64,000 nucleotides of DNA from Gordonibacter faecis (GTDB lineage: Bacteria; Actinomycetota; Coriobacteriia; Coriobacteriales; Eggerthellaceae). Shown here in pieces: positions 16,267 through 25,489 of this stretch; within the stretch, counting starts at the first letter, position 1, and each line of letters begins with the position of its first letter. The stretch covers positions 1-64,000 of the forward strand of contig NZ_JASJEU010000012.1 in assembly GCF_030077735.1 (NCBI RefSeq), written 5' to 3'. A program made the translations under genes and the position numbers. The notes under the pieces are model-generated. The model saw only the letters and a program-made list of their open reading frames with translations. It had not been told where the DNA came from and did no database searches.

Positions 16267-17616
16267 ATGCGCACGTATACAACCGATGCTCACGGCACAT
16301 TTCAACGCTCCGACGTGGAGTTTCATCGCAACGAGAGGGCGGAAATGGAGTTGGTGGTGTGCCGGCCCGACCGCACCTACCAGCGCATCGTGGGGTTCGG
16401 CGCGGCGTTCACCGAGGCCTCTGCCTACGTGTTTGCGCAGATGCCGCCTGCGGTGCAGGATGACTTTCTGCTGCGGTGCTTCGGCGGCGCGGTGGAGGGC
16501 GACGAAGGGCGCGGCGGCAATGCGTACACGCTCTGTCGCACGCACGTGCAAAGTTGCGACTTCGCGCTGGGCAACCACGCCTATGTGCGTCCGTTCGACC
16601 GCACGCTGCGCACCTTTTCCCTTGAGCGCGACCGGAAGCTGCTGCTGCCGTTCATTAGCTGCGGGCTGGCCGTGAACCCGGCGCTTCAGTTGATTGCGGC
16701 ACCGTGGAGTCCGCCGGCCTTCATGAAGACGAACGGCCGCATGAATGGCGGCGGGCGTTTGCGCCGGTCATGTTACGAGCCGTGGGCGCGGCTGCTGGCG
16801 CGCTACGTGGAAGCGTACGCCGAGGAAGGCGTGAACATTACGCGCATGACGGTGCAAAACGAGCCGTGTGCGGTGCAGACCTGGGATTCGTGCCTGTTCA
16901 CAGCCCAGGAAGAGGCGGAGTTTGCCGTGCACTATCTGCGGCCGGCGCTGGATGCGGCGGGCTTTTCGCACGTGCGGCTGCTGGCGTGGGATCACAACAC
17001 CGATCGCATTCTTGAACGGGTGGACGACACGTTTACCGTGTCCGGCGCGGCGCAAGCGTTCGACGGCGTGGCCTACCACTGGTATGCGGGCGACCACTTC
17101 GAGCAGCTGCGCGCCGTGGTTGACGAGCATCCCGACAAGGAACTGCTGTTCACGGAGGGATGTGTGGAATATTCGCACGGCGGCTCCTGCGCTTCCACGG
17201 AGGAACGCAAGGCCGAGCAGTACGGGCATGCGCTCATTGGTGCGCTGAATGCGGGCGCGAACGGCTTCATCGACTGGAACATGCTGCTGGACGAACGCGG
17301 CGGTCCCAACCACGTGGGCAACTTCTGCGAGGCGCCGCTCATGTACGACCGCGCGACGGGTGAGCTTATGGAGCACCGCTCGTTCGCCTACCTGGGGCAG
17401 GTGTCGCGGTTTGTTTCGCCGGGGTCGCGGCGCATGTTGGTGTCGCGATACTGCGATGACGTGGAGTGCGTGGGCTTTGTGCGGCCGGATGGCCAGCGCG
17501 TGTTGGTGGCGCTCAACCGCCGCGACGAGGTAGCGCGCTTTGACGTGGCCGAACGCCCACGCGTGGTGCGCATAGAGGTGCCGCCCCACGCTCTCACCAC
17601 CATGGTGTGGGAGTGA
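16267..17616 (+). CDS. GH30-family glycosyl hydrolase (glucosylceramidase-like)
   Basis: A 449-residue retaining glycosidase. The family-wide FGAAFTEASAYVFAQMP opening, the general acid/base in RMTVQNEPCAVQTWDSC, and the nucleophile in ELLFTEGCVEYSHG are all visible, with GVAYHWYAGDHF and DWNMLLDERGGPNHVGNFC between and after. A beta-sandwich tail (VLVALNRRDEVARFDV) completes it. ATG 16267 follows AAAGGAG. No signal peptide is seen, so it acts in the cytoplasm on imported or cell-internal glycosides. Glycosidases are not abundant in asaccharolytic Eggerthellaceae, so this gene is notable. Exact substrate unknown. Confidence 0.92.
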   Translation: MRTYTTDAHGTFQRSDVEFHRNERAEMELVVCRPDRTYQRIVGFGAAFTEASAYVFAQMPPAVQDDFLLRCFGGAVEGDEGRGGNAYTLCRTHVQSCDFALGNHAYVRPFDRTLRTFSLERDRKLLLPFISCGLAVNPALQLIAAPWSPPAFMKTNGRMNGGGRLRRSCYEPWARLLARYVEAYAEEGVNITRMTVQNEPCAVQTWDSCLFTAQEEAEFAVHYLRPALDAAGFSHVRLLAWDHNTDRILERVDDTFTVSGAAQAFDGVAYHWYAGDHFEQLRAVVDEHPDKELLFTEGCVEYSHGGSCASTEERKAEQYGHALIGALNAGANGFIDWNMLLDERGGPNHVGNFCEAPLMYDRATGELMEHRSFAYLGQVSRFVSPGSRRMLVSRYCDDVECVGFVRPDGQRVLVALNRRDEVARFDVAERPRVVRIEVPPHALTTMVWE

Positions 17617-17702
17617 GCGCAGGGCGGCCGGAGAAGGGGTAGGCGGGTTCGCTGGATTGCCGGTGAGGGTGAATCGCCAGGCTGCCAGCTCGTTCGTTCC
17701 CG

Positions 17703-18692
17703 CTAGTTGTCGAAGTTCTCGGAGAAGTGGGCGATCTGGGCGTTCTCCTTTTGCACAGCGGCGCTTTGCGGCTGCTCCACGCGGCGGACGAAGAAGCGTA
17801 CGTAGTGGATGAGCACGTAGGCTACCATGAGCGTGGCCAGGCCCGTTTCCACGTAAAACAGCACGTCAAAGGCGAAGGGGAGCGCCAGGCCGTTCGCGCG
17901 CAGAAACGCGGTGGCCTGCCCGAGCGCGGTGGCCGTAATGACGAAGGGGAACGTCATGGCCGCGTAGCTGGGGTAGAACTTGAGGCGCAGCAGTTTCGGC
18001 AAGCGCCACAACACCACGGCGAACAGCAGTTGGGCCAGCACCAGCAGCACGCCCACGAATACGACGCTCGGGCGGGCGGCCGTAGCCAGGTAGCCCACGA
18101 TGGACAGGCTCATGGGAGCGGTGTAGATGCAAAACAGCGGACGCGCGGCCTCGGGCGCCTCGTGCTTCGCGTAGCGGTAGGTGACCAGGCCAAGCAGCGC
18201 CACGTAGCAGATGAAGCCGAACCAAAACAGCAGGTGACCCGTTTGCTGCATGCCGAACGTGGGCGACGTGGCCGACGCCACCCCAATGCCCACGTAACAA
18301 ATAAAGTAGGTGGGGAACACCTCGTGCAGCTTGAAGTCGCCGAAGAAGCGTGTGGTGAACCAGGCGATGAGCACCAGGTGGCCGACCACAGCCGCAATCC
18401 ACAGCGCGAAGGCGGGCACGTACGCCACCGGTGCGAGGTAGGCCGAGAACTGCATGAACGTCATGAACACGGTGCCGCTGACGCTGGCCATGATGGAGTT
18501 GTGCAGGTCGTCGCGGATAAGCTGCGGAAACAGGATTACTTTTGCAGTCAGCAGCGCCACCAGCGCAAGTGCCAGCACGCCGCAGAGAATGTGGATGCCT
18601 TCGTAGGCGGGCTGCAACAGGTTGCCGAGTGCCGTAAGAGCGAGGGCGACGCCCGCAGTGGGAATGGGGACTTTCTTGATGATGTCGCGCAT
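17703..18692 (-). CDS. TDT/SLAC1-family transporter (TehA-like)
   Basis: A 329-residue membrane protein with about ten hydrophobic segments, beginning KKVPIPTAGVALALTALGNL, the usual opening of the tellurite-resistance/dicarboxylate transporter family. Members export or channel anions such as C4-dicarboxylates, chloride or sulfite. It is transcribed away from a LysR gene at 18926, with TTATCA-type inverted repeats in the 233-base gap, so that regulator probably controls it. Confidence 0.87.
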   Translation of the reverse strand: MRDIIKKVPIPTAGVALALTALGNLLQPAYEGIHILCGVLALALVALLTAKVILFPQLIRDDLHNSIMASVSGTVFMTFMQFSAYLAPVAYVPAFALWIAAVVGHLVLIAWFTTRFFGDFKLHEVFPTYFICYVGIGVASATSPTFGMQQTGHLLFWFGFICYVALLGLVTYRYAKHEAPEAARPLFCIYTAPMSLSIVGYLATAARPSVVFVGVLLVLAQLLFAVVLWRLPKLLRLKFYPSYAAMTFPFVITATALGQATAFLRANGLALPFAFDVLFYVETGLATLMVAYVLIHYVRFFVRRVEQPQSAAVQKENAQIAHFSENFDN

Positions 18693-18748
18693 GGGACACG
18701 TGCCTTTCTTTCGCTTTCGTCGTGTGCTTTGAAGAATTCTGGCAGTGT

Positions 18749-18790
18749 TTTATCAGAAAGAAAAATGATAAATTGTTATGCTGTGATAAC
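18749..18790. promoter_or_regulatory. Candidate LysR operator between the TDT and LysR genes
   Basis: TTTATCA (18749-18755) and TGATAAA (18766-18772) form an inverted repeat with a 10-base spacer. A second pair GTTAT/ATAAC follows at 18775-18790. Dyads of this size in a divergent promoter are typical of LysR binding. Confidence 0.55.
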
Positions 18791-18925
18791 ATTAGGTAAT
18801 GGTTATGGAACGTGTCGGAGCGCGCCGAGTTAGGTTGTAGGCTGCGCGGCACGTATGACGTGCGCTGTTGCCGCGACGTTTCCACGCGCGTAGGGCATCT
18901 GGCACCGAAAAACGAAAGGGTTCCC

Positions 18926-19855
18926 GTGCAAGATTTCCGCATGAGTACGTTTCTCAGCGTGTGCCGAACGTTGAACTATACCCGGTCAGCGGTAGAACTC
19001 AACATCACGCAACCCGCCGTGTCGCAGCACATTGCCCACCTGGAGAAGGCGTACGGTGCGAAGCTGTTCTCATATCGCGGGAAGAAACTTGCGCTCACGC
19101 CGGCGGGCGAGTTGGTGCGCGATGCGGCCGCCACCATGGCGCACGACGAGTCCGTGTTGCGGGATGCCATTGCCGCGCAGACGGGGCAGCGCCGCACGTT
19201 GCGCCTGGGCATGACGCTGACGGCCGGCGAGTACGTGTTGGCGAAACCCCTGGCCGTGTATCTGACGGAGCACGAAGATGTGCAGGTGCGCATCGTGTCG
19301 CACGACACGGAGCGGTTGCTGGCGCAACTGCACGAAGGCTCCATTGACTGTGCACTGGTAGAAGGCTTTTTCGACAAGAGTGCGTATGACTGGCGCGTGT
19401 TCGGCACAGGGAGCCTGGTGGGTGTGTGCGCACCGAGCCATCCGTTGGCCGGGGATGAGGCGGGCGAGAGCGCGGCTGTCGCGTACGACCTCGCGGACCT
19501 GCTGGATCAGCACGTTCTCATACGCGAAAAAGGTTCAGGCACGCGTGCCGTGCTGGAGCACGCTTTGGTCGCGCGCAACCTCACGGTGGAAAGCTTCGCT
19601 CGTGTAACTGAGGTGGGCAGCATCAACATCATCAAAACACTGGTGGAAAGTGGCTATGGCATCTCGTTTCTCTACGAGGCGGCCGTTGCTCGCGAGCTGG
19701 CCGCCGGCACGTTGGTGCGCATTCCCCTCATCGGCCGCCCCATCGAACACGACATCACACTCATTCGCCTCAAAGGCACCGTCTTTCAAGAAGACTTTAA
19801 CGAGTTCTACCAATCTCTCCGCGCCGCTGCACAGAAAATGCCCCTCTTGACTTGA
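18926..19855 (+). CDS. LysR-family transcriptional regulator
   Basis: A 309-residue regulator. The N-terminal winged HTH (MSTFLSVCRTLNYTRSAVEL, NITQPAVSQHIAHLEKAYG) is followed by a two-lobed substrate-binding domain from about residue 90. GTG 18926 is chosen because the HTH starts right after it and GAAAGGG precedes it; the upstream in-frame extension has no family match. It is divergent from the TDT transporter, its likely target. The ligand is unknown. Confidence 0.9.
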   Translation: MQDFRMSTFLSVCRTLNYTRSAVELNITQPAVSQHIAHLEKAYGAKLFSYRGKKLALTPAGELVRDAAATMAHDESVLRDAIAAQTGQRRTLRLGMTLTAGEYVLAKPLAVYLTEHEDVQVRIVSHDTERLLAQLHEGSIDCALVEGFFDKSAYDWRVFGTGSLVGVCAPSHPLAGDEAGESAAVAYDLADLLDQHVLIREKGSGTRAVLEHALVARNLTVESFARVTEVGSINIIKTLVESGYGISFLYEAAVARELAAGTLVRIPLIGRPIEHDITLIRLKGTVFQEDFNEFYQSLRAAAQKMPLLT

Positions 19856-19903
19856 AGTATGCTCCAGGTTCTATGATGGGGTTACCCAACGAGAGGAGAA
19901 CCT

Positions 19904-21028
19904 TTGAAACCCGAGTTTGAATCAATACCTAAGCTGGGCTTTGGCTGCATGCGCCTGCCGCTTTTGGATGCCACCGATCAGACGAGCATCGATGTGGAAC
20001 AGTTTAAGCAGATGGTGGACGCGTTCATGGAAGCCGGCGGCACCTATTTCGACACGGCGTTCGTGTACCACGAGGGCGCGTCGGAGAAGGCGCTGAAGGA
20101 GGCGCTGGTGCAGCGCTACCCGCGCGACGCGTTCACGGTGGCCACGAAGTGCCTGGCGTGGGCCATCGACAGTAAGGAAGAGGCGCAGTCGAACTTGACT
20201 ACCTCGCTTGAGCGCATGGGCCTGGATTACGTGGACTTCTACCTGCTGCACAACGTGGGCGGCGGGCGCACGGCGAAGTTCGACGAGTACGGTATGTGGG
20301 ATTTCGTGAAGCAAAAGCAAGAGGAAGGCCTCATCAAGAATTGGGGCTTTTCGATGCACGCCGACGCTGACACGCTGGATGCGCTGCTGACGGCGCACCC
20401 CGATGCTGACTTCGTGCAGCTGCAGGTGAACTACCTGGACTGGGACGACCCGGTGGTGCAGGCTCGCGCGTGCATGGACGTGGCTGCGCGCCATGGCGTG
20501 CCGGTGGTTATTATGGAGCCCGCGCGCGGCGGGCGTTTGGCTGAACTGCCTGAAAGCGTGGCTGCGCCGCTTGTGGCCGCCGACCCCGACGCGCCGCTCG
20601 TGTCCTGGGCGTATCGTTTCTGCATGAACTTGCCGAACGTGCTCACGGTGCTGTCGGGCATGTCCACGCTGGAACAAGCGCGCGAAAACGCTGCGCTGCT
20701 GCGCGAAAGCCGCCCGTTCTCGCCCGACGAGCAGCGCGCGTTGGACGAGGCCGTGGAAGTGCTGCGTGGCCTGGCGAACATCCCGTGCACCAACTGCCGC
20801 TACTGCGTGAAGGACTGCCCGCAAGGCGTGGTTATCCCCGAGATTCTGGCGCTGATGAACCTGGAGCTGATGACCAAGAACCGCGACTTCGTGAAGGGCC
20901 TCTACTCCTGGCAAGCCGCCCCCGGCCCCGCCTCCAAATGCATAGCCTGCGGTGCCTGCGAAGCCATGTGCCCCCAAAGCATCAATATCATCCAACACCT
21001 GGAAGAAGCTGCAGAGCACTTCGAGTAA
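19904..21028 (+). CDS. Aldo/keto reductase with C-terminal ferredoxin domain
   Basis: A 374-residue protein. Residues about 8-280 are an aldo/keto reductase barrel with the catalytic Asp-Tyr-Lys set (YFDTAFVYHEG, then TVATKCL) and the DYVDFYLLHNV strand. The C-terminal part has two 4Fe-4S motifs, CTNCRYCVKDCPQG and CIACGACEAMCPQ. Such proteins are common in anaerobes and probably couple carbonyl reduction to ferredoxin or flavin donors. TTG 19904 is the start, after GAGAGGAG. Substrate unknown. Confidence 0.92.
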   Translation: MKPEFESIPKLGFGCMRLPLLDATDQTSIDVEQFKQMVDAFMEAGGTYFDTAFVYHEGASEKALKEALVQRYPRDAFTVATKCLAWAIDSKEEAQSNLTTSLERMGLDYVDFYLLHNVGGGRTAKFDEYGMWDFVKQKQEEGLIKNWGFSMHADADTLDALLTAHPDADFVQLQVNYLDWDDPVVQARACMDVAARHGVPVVIMEPARGGRLAELPESVAAPLVAADPDAPLVSWAYRFCMNLPNVLTVLSGMSTLEQARENAALLRESRPFSPDEQRALDEAVEVLRGLANIPCTNCRYCVKDCPQGVVIPEILALMNLELMTKNRDFVKGLYSWQAAPGPASKCIACGACEAMCPQSINIIQHLEEAAEHFE

Positions 21029-21080
21029 CCCTGCCCGCGAAGGGCACACGTTTCGCGCTGCGCCCTTCGCACTTGTCTTA

Positions 21081-21149
21081 AAAAGTTCTCAATCAAATGA
21101 AAACTTTCCCCCAATTTCCCAAAAGTTCTCAATCAATTGAGAACTTTTT
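21081..21149. repeat. Two palindromic units with 40-bp period, no gene attached
   Basis: AAAGTTCTCA...TGAAAACTTT at 21082-21107 and AAAAGTTCTCA...TGAGAACTTTT at 21121-21148 begin 40 bases apart. The same architecture (palindromes 39 and 40 bases apart) precedes the DUF4143 ATPase at 57447. Here no ATPase gene follows; the next gene is a convergent lipoprotein. Confidence 0.75.
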
Positions 21150-21258
21150 GAATAGCGCCTACATAGTGCATCTCGTTAAGCGCTACAACATGAAGGGTGG
21201 GAAACTAGCGAACTAGTCGAGGGCTTATCTGCTTTGGCTTGAAACGTGGGGAGCCGTG

Positions 21259-21849
21259 CTACTTCACCTTGATGCTTGCGAATATGCTGTCGTAAAAGCT
21301 GGGATCAGCATTGTAGGCGGACTCGGGATATATTCCCGTGATAGCGGCTGCGATGGCCCCATCCGCTTCCACGTAGTAGTCGCGCACTATAACTCCCTTA
21401 AGCGTCATGGTGCGTGTGAGTGCGCTCATGCCGTTAAGTTCGACTACTTCAGCATCGGAGAATTGTGCATCCTTCGTCCCTTCGGCAACCTTAAGTTCAA
21501 GTTCGCTCATCTCGCTGGGGTCTTTCGCAACGGGCTCCAGCACGGCCTTTGCTGCTTCAAGTCCTACCCGATTGGGATCATCGACTTCGGCTACAACGAA
21601 AGCAATGCTTCCATCGTCATTTGCAACCGTCTTTGCCCATGCGTCCATGTCTTCGGGCAAGGATGCACTGGCATTCGTCCTTTCATTGTGAACCGAAAAC
21701 CCGTCGGGAAAACTGAGGGAAACGCGACCTACTTCCACGGTTTGACCGCTGGCGCAACCGGTGATCAGCGCAAACAGTACAACCGCAATGCCGAAGAGAA
21801 GACCTGCCATCGCGCCGTGGATCCGTCGATTACCTGTCGCTGTGCTCAT
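21259..21849 (-). CDS. Putative lipoprotein, unknown function
   Basis: A 196-residue protein with a membrane-anchor signal peptide and lipobox LITGCASG near residues 28-35, so the mature form starts at a lipidated Cys on the outer face of the membrane. The mature part has alternating strands (VGRVSLSFPDGFSVHNE, then NGMSALTRTMTLKGVIVRDYYVE) and resembles small PsbP/DUF-type lipoproteins. I do not recognise a family. ATG 21849 is preceded by AAGGAG. It is divergent from the L,D-transpeptidase. Confidence 0.8.
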   Translation of the reverse strand: MSTATGNRRIHGAMAGLLFGIAVVLFALITGCASGQTVEVGRVSLSFPDGFSVHNERTNASASLPEDMDAWAKTVANDDGSIAFVVAEVDDPNRVGLEAAKAVLEPVAKDPSEMSELELKVAEGTKDAQFSDAEVVELNGMSALTRTMTLKGVIVRDYYVEADGAIAAAITGIYPESAYNADPSFYDSIFASIKVK

Positions 21850-22045
21850 GTCTTCTCCTTAGAATGCGGTGGCACACGCGTGCGGCTTGGAGAACTTCCG
21901 CCACTCATAAAGTACAGCAGGTGTTTCCTGCAAAATGAGTTCTTATGATAGTATCATGCTGACCATATTCTATCAATTAATTACCATGTTCGCTTAATTG
22001 ATTACTAGATAACTAGTTATTTACTGAGCATATAACGAGGCGAAG

Positions 22046-23548
22046 ATGATTGGCGTTTTCGATAGTGATTCACCCAATAACGAACCTCAAGACATGCTTG
22101 CGGAGAACTCAGAATCGTTCGATGTTGGTCAAAAGCCGAACGGGAGACGGAGGTTCGCCTGTGTGTTTGGGGTGCTCATTGGGCTGCTGCTGATGGTGTA
22201 TCTTGCCGGTTCTTTCTTCTTCGCTACCCACTTTCTTCCTGGGACAACACTTTCGCAGCGGGATATTTCGCTGAAGACCCCAAGCGAGGTGGGTGATCTC
22301 ATTGAGGCCGATCTTGCTAACTATGAAGTAACGGTGTCGGGCCACGGGTTTTCGACGAAGATATCAGCGGCACGTGCCGGTGTGAGGCTTGACGCCGAAA
22401 GAACGGCTGCAAACATGTTGGCGACCACCAGCTTCTGGCTCTGGCCTGTGAACATCTGGCAAGAGCGCGATGTTGCCAGAGAACTTGCGGCCTCCTACAG
22501 TGCAAGTTCGCTTAATGCGGTGGTTCGCGGCGCAGTGGATGCCTTCAACGAAACCGCTGATCTTCCGGTTGACGCATGCATCGTTTTTGATGAGCCGTCC
22601 GAGTTGTTCGTTGTGCAGCCTGAGAAATTGGGAACCGCCCTTGATGCCTCCGAAGTGACCAAGTCGGTTGCCCAGGCGGTTGCGTCGTTGCAGCCAACGG
22701 TCATGCTCACCGACGAGCACTTGCAAACGCCGGCACTTCTTGCCACGGACGCCCACCTGAAAAGCGCGGCCCACGAAGCGAACGCGCTCATTAAGGCACA
22801 CATACAACTCACGCTGGGCGGAGCGGAGGCCGGTGTGGTCTCACCTGCGCTTGTTGCCTCATGGGTTCGCTTCGGTGGTGACCTCGCGGCAACTCTCGAC
22901 GAAGGTGCTCTTTCTTCATGGGTGCACGACCTGACCACCGCCTGCACCACCACGGGCGCGCAGCGCACCTACACAAGACCCGACGGAAAGGTGATAAGTG
23001 TTTCCGGTGGGCCCTACGGGTGGTCGATTGACGAAGAACTTCTCCTTGCCCTGGTGAAAGAGGGGGTGGTGAACGGTTCGGTCGGCCCGTTCGAGATTCC
23101 CTGCAAAACGACCGGTACCGCCTTCAACGGACTAGGGGCGCAGGATTGGGGAGCGCGCTATTGCGATATCGACCTCTCAGAGCAGTACGTTCGCTTTTAT
23201 GATGACGCGGGGGCTCTTGTGTGGGAATCGGCTTGCATTACGGGCACACCGAACGGCGTGCACAATACGCCCGCTGGCGTCTATTGGCTCAACCAGAAGC
23301 AAAGTCCCTCCGAGTTGAAGGGTACGAATCTGGATGGCACGAAGTACACCTCAACAGTTCAATATTGGATGCCCTTTGTGGGCAACGTCATTGGGCTCCA
23401 CGATGCCGACTGGCAAACCTCCGGTTTCGGCGGTGACCTGTATCGCCAAGGCCTCGGAAGCCACGGGTGCGTGAATCTTCCTCCGTATCAGGCGGCTGCG
23501 CTTTACTCCCTTATTCAAGCGGGGGATGTTGTGGTGTGCCATTGGTGA
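22046..23548 (+). CDS. L,D-transpeptidase with peptidoglycan-binding-like domain
   Basis: A 500-residue cell-wall enzyme. A cytoplasmic tail of about 38 residues precedes one membrane segment (CVFGVLIGLLLMVYLAGSFF). PG_binding_4-like regions occupy about 80-330. The C-terminal YkuD domain has HDADWQTSGFGGDLYRQGLG followed by the active site GSHGCVNLP, with the catalytic Cys near 476. It makes 3-3 peptide cross-links or anchors proteins to the wall. The start is ATG 22046 with a GAGGCGAAG site. Confidence 0.93.
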   Translation: MIGVFDSDSPNNEPQDMLAENSESFDVGQKPNGRRRFACVFGVLIGLLLMVYLAGSFFFATHFLPGTTLSQRDISLKTPSEVGDLIEADLANYEVTVSGHGFSTKISAARAGVRLDAERTAANMLATTSFWLWPVNIWQERDVARELAASYSASSLNAVVRGAVDAFNETADLPVDACIVFDEPSELFVVQPEKLGTALDASEVTKSVAQAVASLQPTVMLTDEHLQTPALLATDAHLKSAAHEANALIKAHIQLTLGGAEAGVVSPALVASWVRFGGDLAATLDEGALSSWVHDLTTACTTTGAQRTYTRPDGKVISVSGGPYGWSIDEELLLALVKEGVVNGSVGPFEIPCKTTGTAFNGLGAQDWGARYCDIDLSEQYVRFYDDAGALVWESACITGTPNGVHNTPAGVYWLNQKQSPSELKGTNLDGTKYTSTVQYWMPFVGNVIGLHDADWQTSGFGGDLYRQGLGSHGCVNLPPYQAAALYSLIQAGDVVVCHW

Positions 23549-23579
23549 GGCACGGGTGAGGTGCGCTTTCGCCGGAATC

Positions 23580-23861
23580 TCATTCGTCAAGATAGCGGTG
23601 ATACTTTTCGACAAAGTCGTCTCCGTATCGCTGGCGCGCTTCGTCGTCGGGGATGTATTCAATAATATCGCCAGGTTGGCAGTGAAAAATCTCACACAGT
23701 TCATCAAGGGTATCAATGCGTAGCGCTTTAATTTTTCCGGTTTTGATCCGCGATATGGTTTGCACGGTGCAGCCAAGTTTCTCCGCCAGTTCCACGCCGC
23801 GCATCTTGTGTTGGGCCAACAACCGATCTAACCGGAAAATGATCACAGCAGCATCAACCAC
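23580..23861 (-). CDS. XRE/YozG-type HTH regulator
   Basis: A 93-residue protein with a Cro-like HTH (GVELAEKLGCTVQTISRIKTGKIKALRIDTLDELCEIF) and a polar tail. GTG 23861 abuts the stop of the upstream membrane gene with no gap, so translation is probably coupled. The membrane DUF2975 protein plus short HTH pair is conserved widely (B. subtilis YoaS/YozG). The role is unknown; the pair may sense a membrane signal. Confidence 0.87.
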   Translation of the reverse strand: MVDAAVIIFRLDRLLAQHKMRGVELAEKLGCTVQTISRIKTGKIKALRIDTLDELCEIFHCQPGDIIEYIPDDEARQRYGDDFVEKYHRYLDE

Positions 23862-24419
23862 CTAAACAGTATCGTCGGAGAGCCGCTGGAGGAGCGCGCC
23901 ATATTTGAAAACGTACGAGAGAAAGAAGCAGATGATAGCCGTAATAAACGCCGAGATGTCAATGGTGGTCATAGGTGTGCCGTTTCCATAAGAGTGTGGC
24001 ACGAAGCCAAATTCGACAGCATCAGTTTCGAGAAAATCCACGGAACCTGTTGGTATAAACAGTTTTAATACGAAGGATATAAGCAGAAGAATTCCAATGA
24101 CTTTTATTCTTCGAGCTTGAATAAGCGTGAAGGGAGAACTGCCTTTGGCTATATCTTCAGCAACACTGATAAGCACAAACAGCGCAATAGCTCCAGTGAT
24201 TATACTAAGAAAGAGAGCCAAAAAAGACAAATTGATTGGTAGTGTATTGAAAGGTAAGACGCCAGGTGCCAGATAGGTTATTGCTACTGCACCATAAAAA
24301 AGAAGTATACAAAAGCAGTATGCCACTAAGAGAGCCTTAAGCAGACGAGCAATAGAGCCACATACCTTACTCATATGAGCAAGTGAATCTGCAATGCGTA
24401 AAGAATCCTTGGATGCCAT
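23862..24419 (-). CDS. DUF2975-family membrane protein
   Basis: A 185-residue protein with four membrane segments (about 28-52, 65-86, 108-124 and 149-170). The SVAEDIAKGSSPFTLIQARRIKVIG stretch in the middle is the DUF2975 hallmark. ATG 24419 has an AAAGGAA site. First gene of a two-gene operon with the HTH gene at 23861. AT content is higher than in its neighbours. Confidence 0.85.
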   Translation of the reverse strand: MASKDSLRIADSLAHMSKVCGSIARLLKALLVAYCFCILLFYGAVAITYLAPGVLPFNTLPINLSFLALFLSIITGAIALFVLISVAEDIAKGSSPFTLIQARRIKVIGILLLISFVLKLFIPTGSVDFLETDAVEFGFVPHSYGNGTPMTTIDISAFITAIICFFLSYVFKYGALLQRLSDDTV

Positions 24420-24597
24420 AGCACATATTCCTTTCAGGCGATTGCGTTTCCAAGGGGAGTTCGGCCACGATCATAACCTATTTTTCTGCAGCACATTCGC
24501 CAACTAGCCAGCGTAAAGAAAAACAACAGGCCTTTTGTATATTATGAGCAAAATGAATAGGGCTGTAACAAAGTTCCTTACCTGTCTCACCGTAGAC

Positions 24598-24826
24598 AAA
24601 AGTGTGACGCGCTATTGCGCTAGCTATTATGCCACGGGTTTCTCACATCCCTTGCCTTACGACGCGGGTTGACTGGCTGGTGGGTGTTAGCCAGCGATTG
24701 GCATAACCCCCCGTAGGGGATTACCAAACAAGTACGTTAACCAGATGAGAGTATATCCTCGTCATTATGATAGGGAGCCGCATTGCATTTTGGCGTTATC
24801 GGTAGCGCGAAGCGCGTCACACTTTT
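24598..24826. repeat. MITE-like repeat, copy B (229 bp)
   Basis: It begins AAAAGTGTGACGCGCT and ends AGCGCGTCACACTTTT, perfect 16-base terminal inverted repeats. The interior has short stems (CTGGC/GCCAG) and the shared block CCTCGTCATTATGATAGGGAG. No ORF of note. It lies in the 478-base gap after the Panacea gene; the remaining gap sequence shows nothing else. Confidence 0.88.
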
Positions 24827-24897
24827 GCGGCAGGTGAGTGCGGCTCCCTACGGACTACCTGCAAAGGGCTTTTTATTGCTGCCCCTTGTAAAAGCAA

Positions 24898-25356
24898 TTA
24901 TGCGAAAACAGGGTTCGAACACGCTGGCGAAGAATAGAAGTTCCTCATAGCGGTAAGTTCGATAGGTGAACGAGAGCGAGCCCCCTCAGGCAATCCATAT
25001 CGTGCATCACGCCAGGGACTTTCGCTGTGAGTCAAGTCGCTCAACTGGGCTCCTGTCAAACATCCAAGAACCTCAATAACATGGTCAATGGTATGGGCTT
25101 CTTCACCCTGAATGTGATTGGCACGAGCATTCGGCAAGTCTTGCTGGTTGATGACGTAAATTCCTCGATGCTGCGCAAAAAGCTCGGGTACTACCGGGCC
25201 GTTTGCCCATGCTTCGACCGCTTCCGAAAAAAGAGGGCGTCCTGTTTTCACGAAATGATAGGCTTGGCTGTAGTAAACGAGTTTCTGAAGTTTCATGGTG
25301 GACACGTCTCCCGTTTTGCCAAGTACATACGCCGCTACGTCAAGCACGTTAGCCAT
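24898..25356 (-). CDS. Panacea (SocA/DUF4065) domain protein, probable antitoxin
   Basis: A 152-residue Panacea-domain protein: MKLQKLVYYSQAYHFVKTGR near residue 20 and EAWANGPVVPELFAQHRG near 47 are the family signatures. Panacea domains neutralise diverse toxins, including small RelA/SpoT-type toxins. A RelA/SpoT-domain gene starts 133 bases away in the divergent direction (25490), which makes a toxin-antitoxin pair plausible. ATG 25356 is preferred to 25362 because GAAAGGAG lies before it. Lower GC than its neighbours suggests acquisition. Confidence 0.87.
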   Translation of the reverse strand: MANVLDVAAYVLGKTGDVSTMKLQKLVYYSQAYHFVKTGRPLFSEAVEAWANGPVVPELFAQHRGIYVINQQDLPNARANHIQGEEAHTIDHVIEVLGCLTGAQLSDLTHSESPWRDARYGLPEGARSRSPIELTAMRNFYSSPACSNPVFA

Positions 25357-25489
25357 GTCCACTCCTTTCGATATTCCTGCGTCTTCTTTTCAACAACGCA
25401 ATCTTTCAGTTCTTTTAGCTATAGCATATCACGTTAAAACAAGTGCTCTATGAGAAAGGAATATAACTTAACGAGGGGGGTGAGTATCT

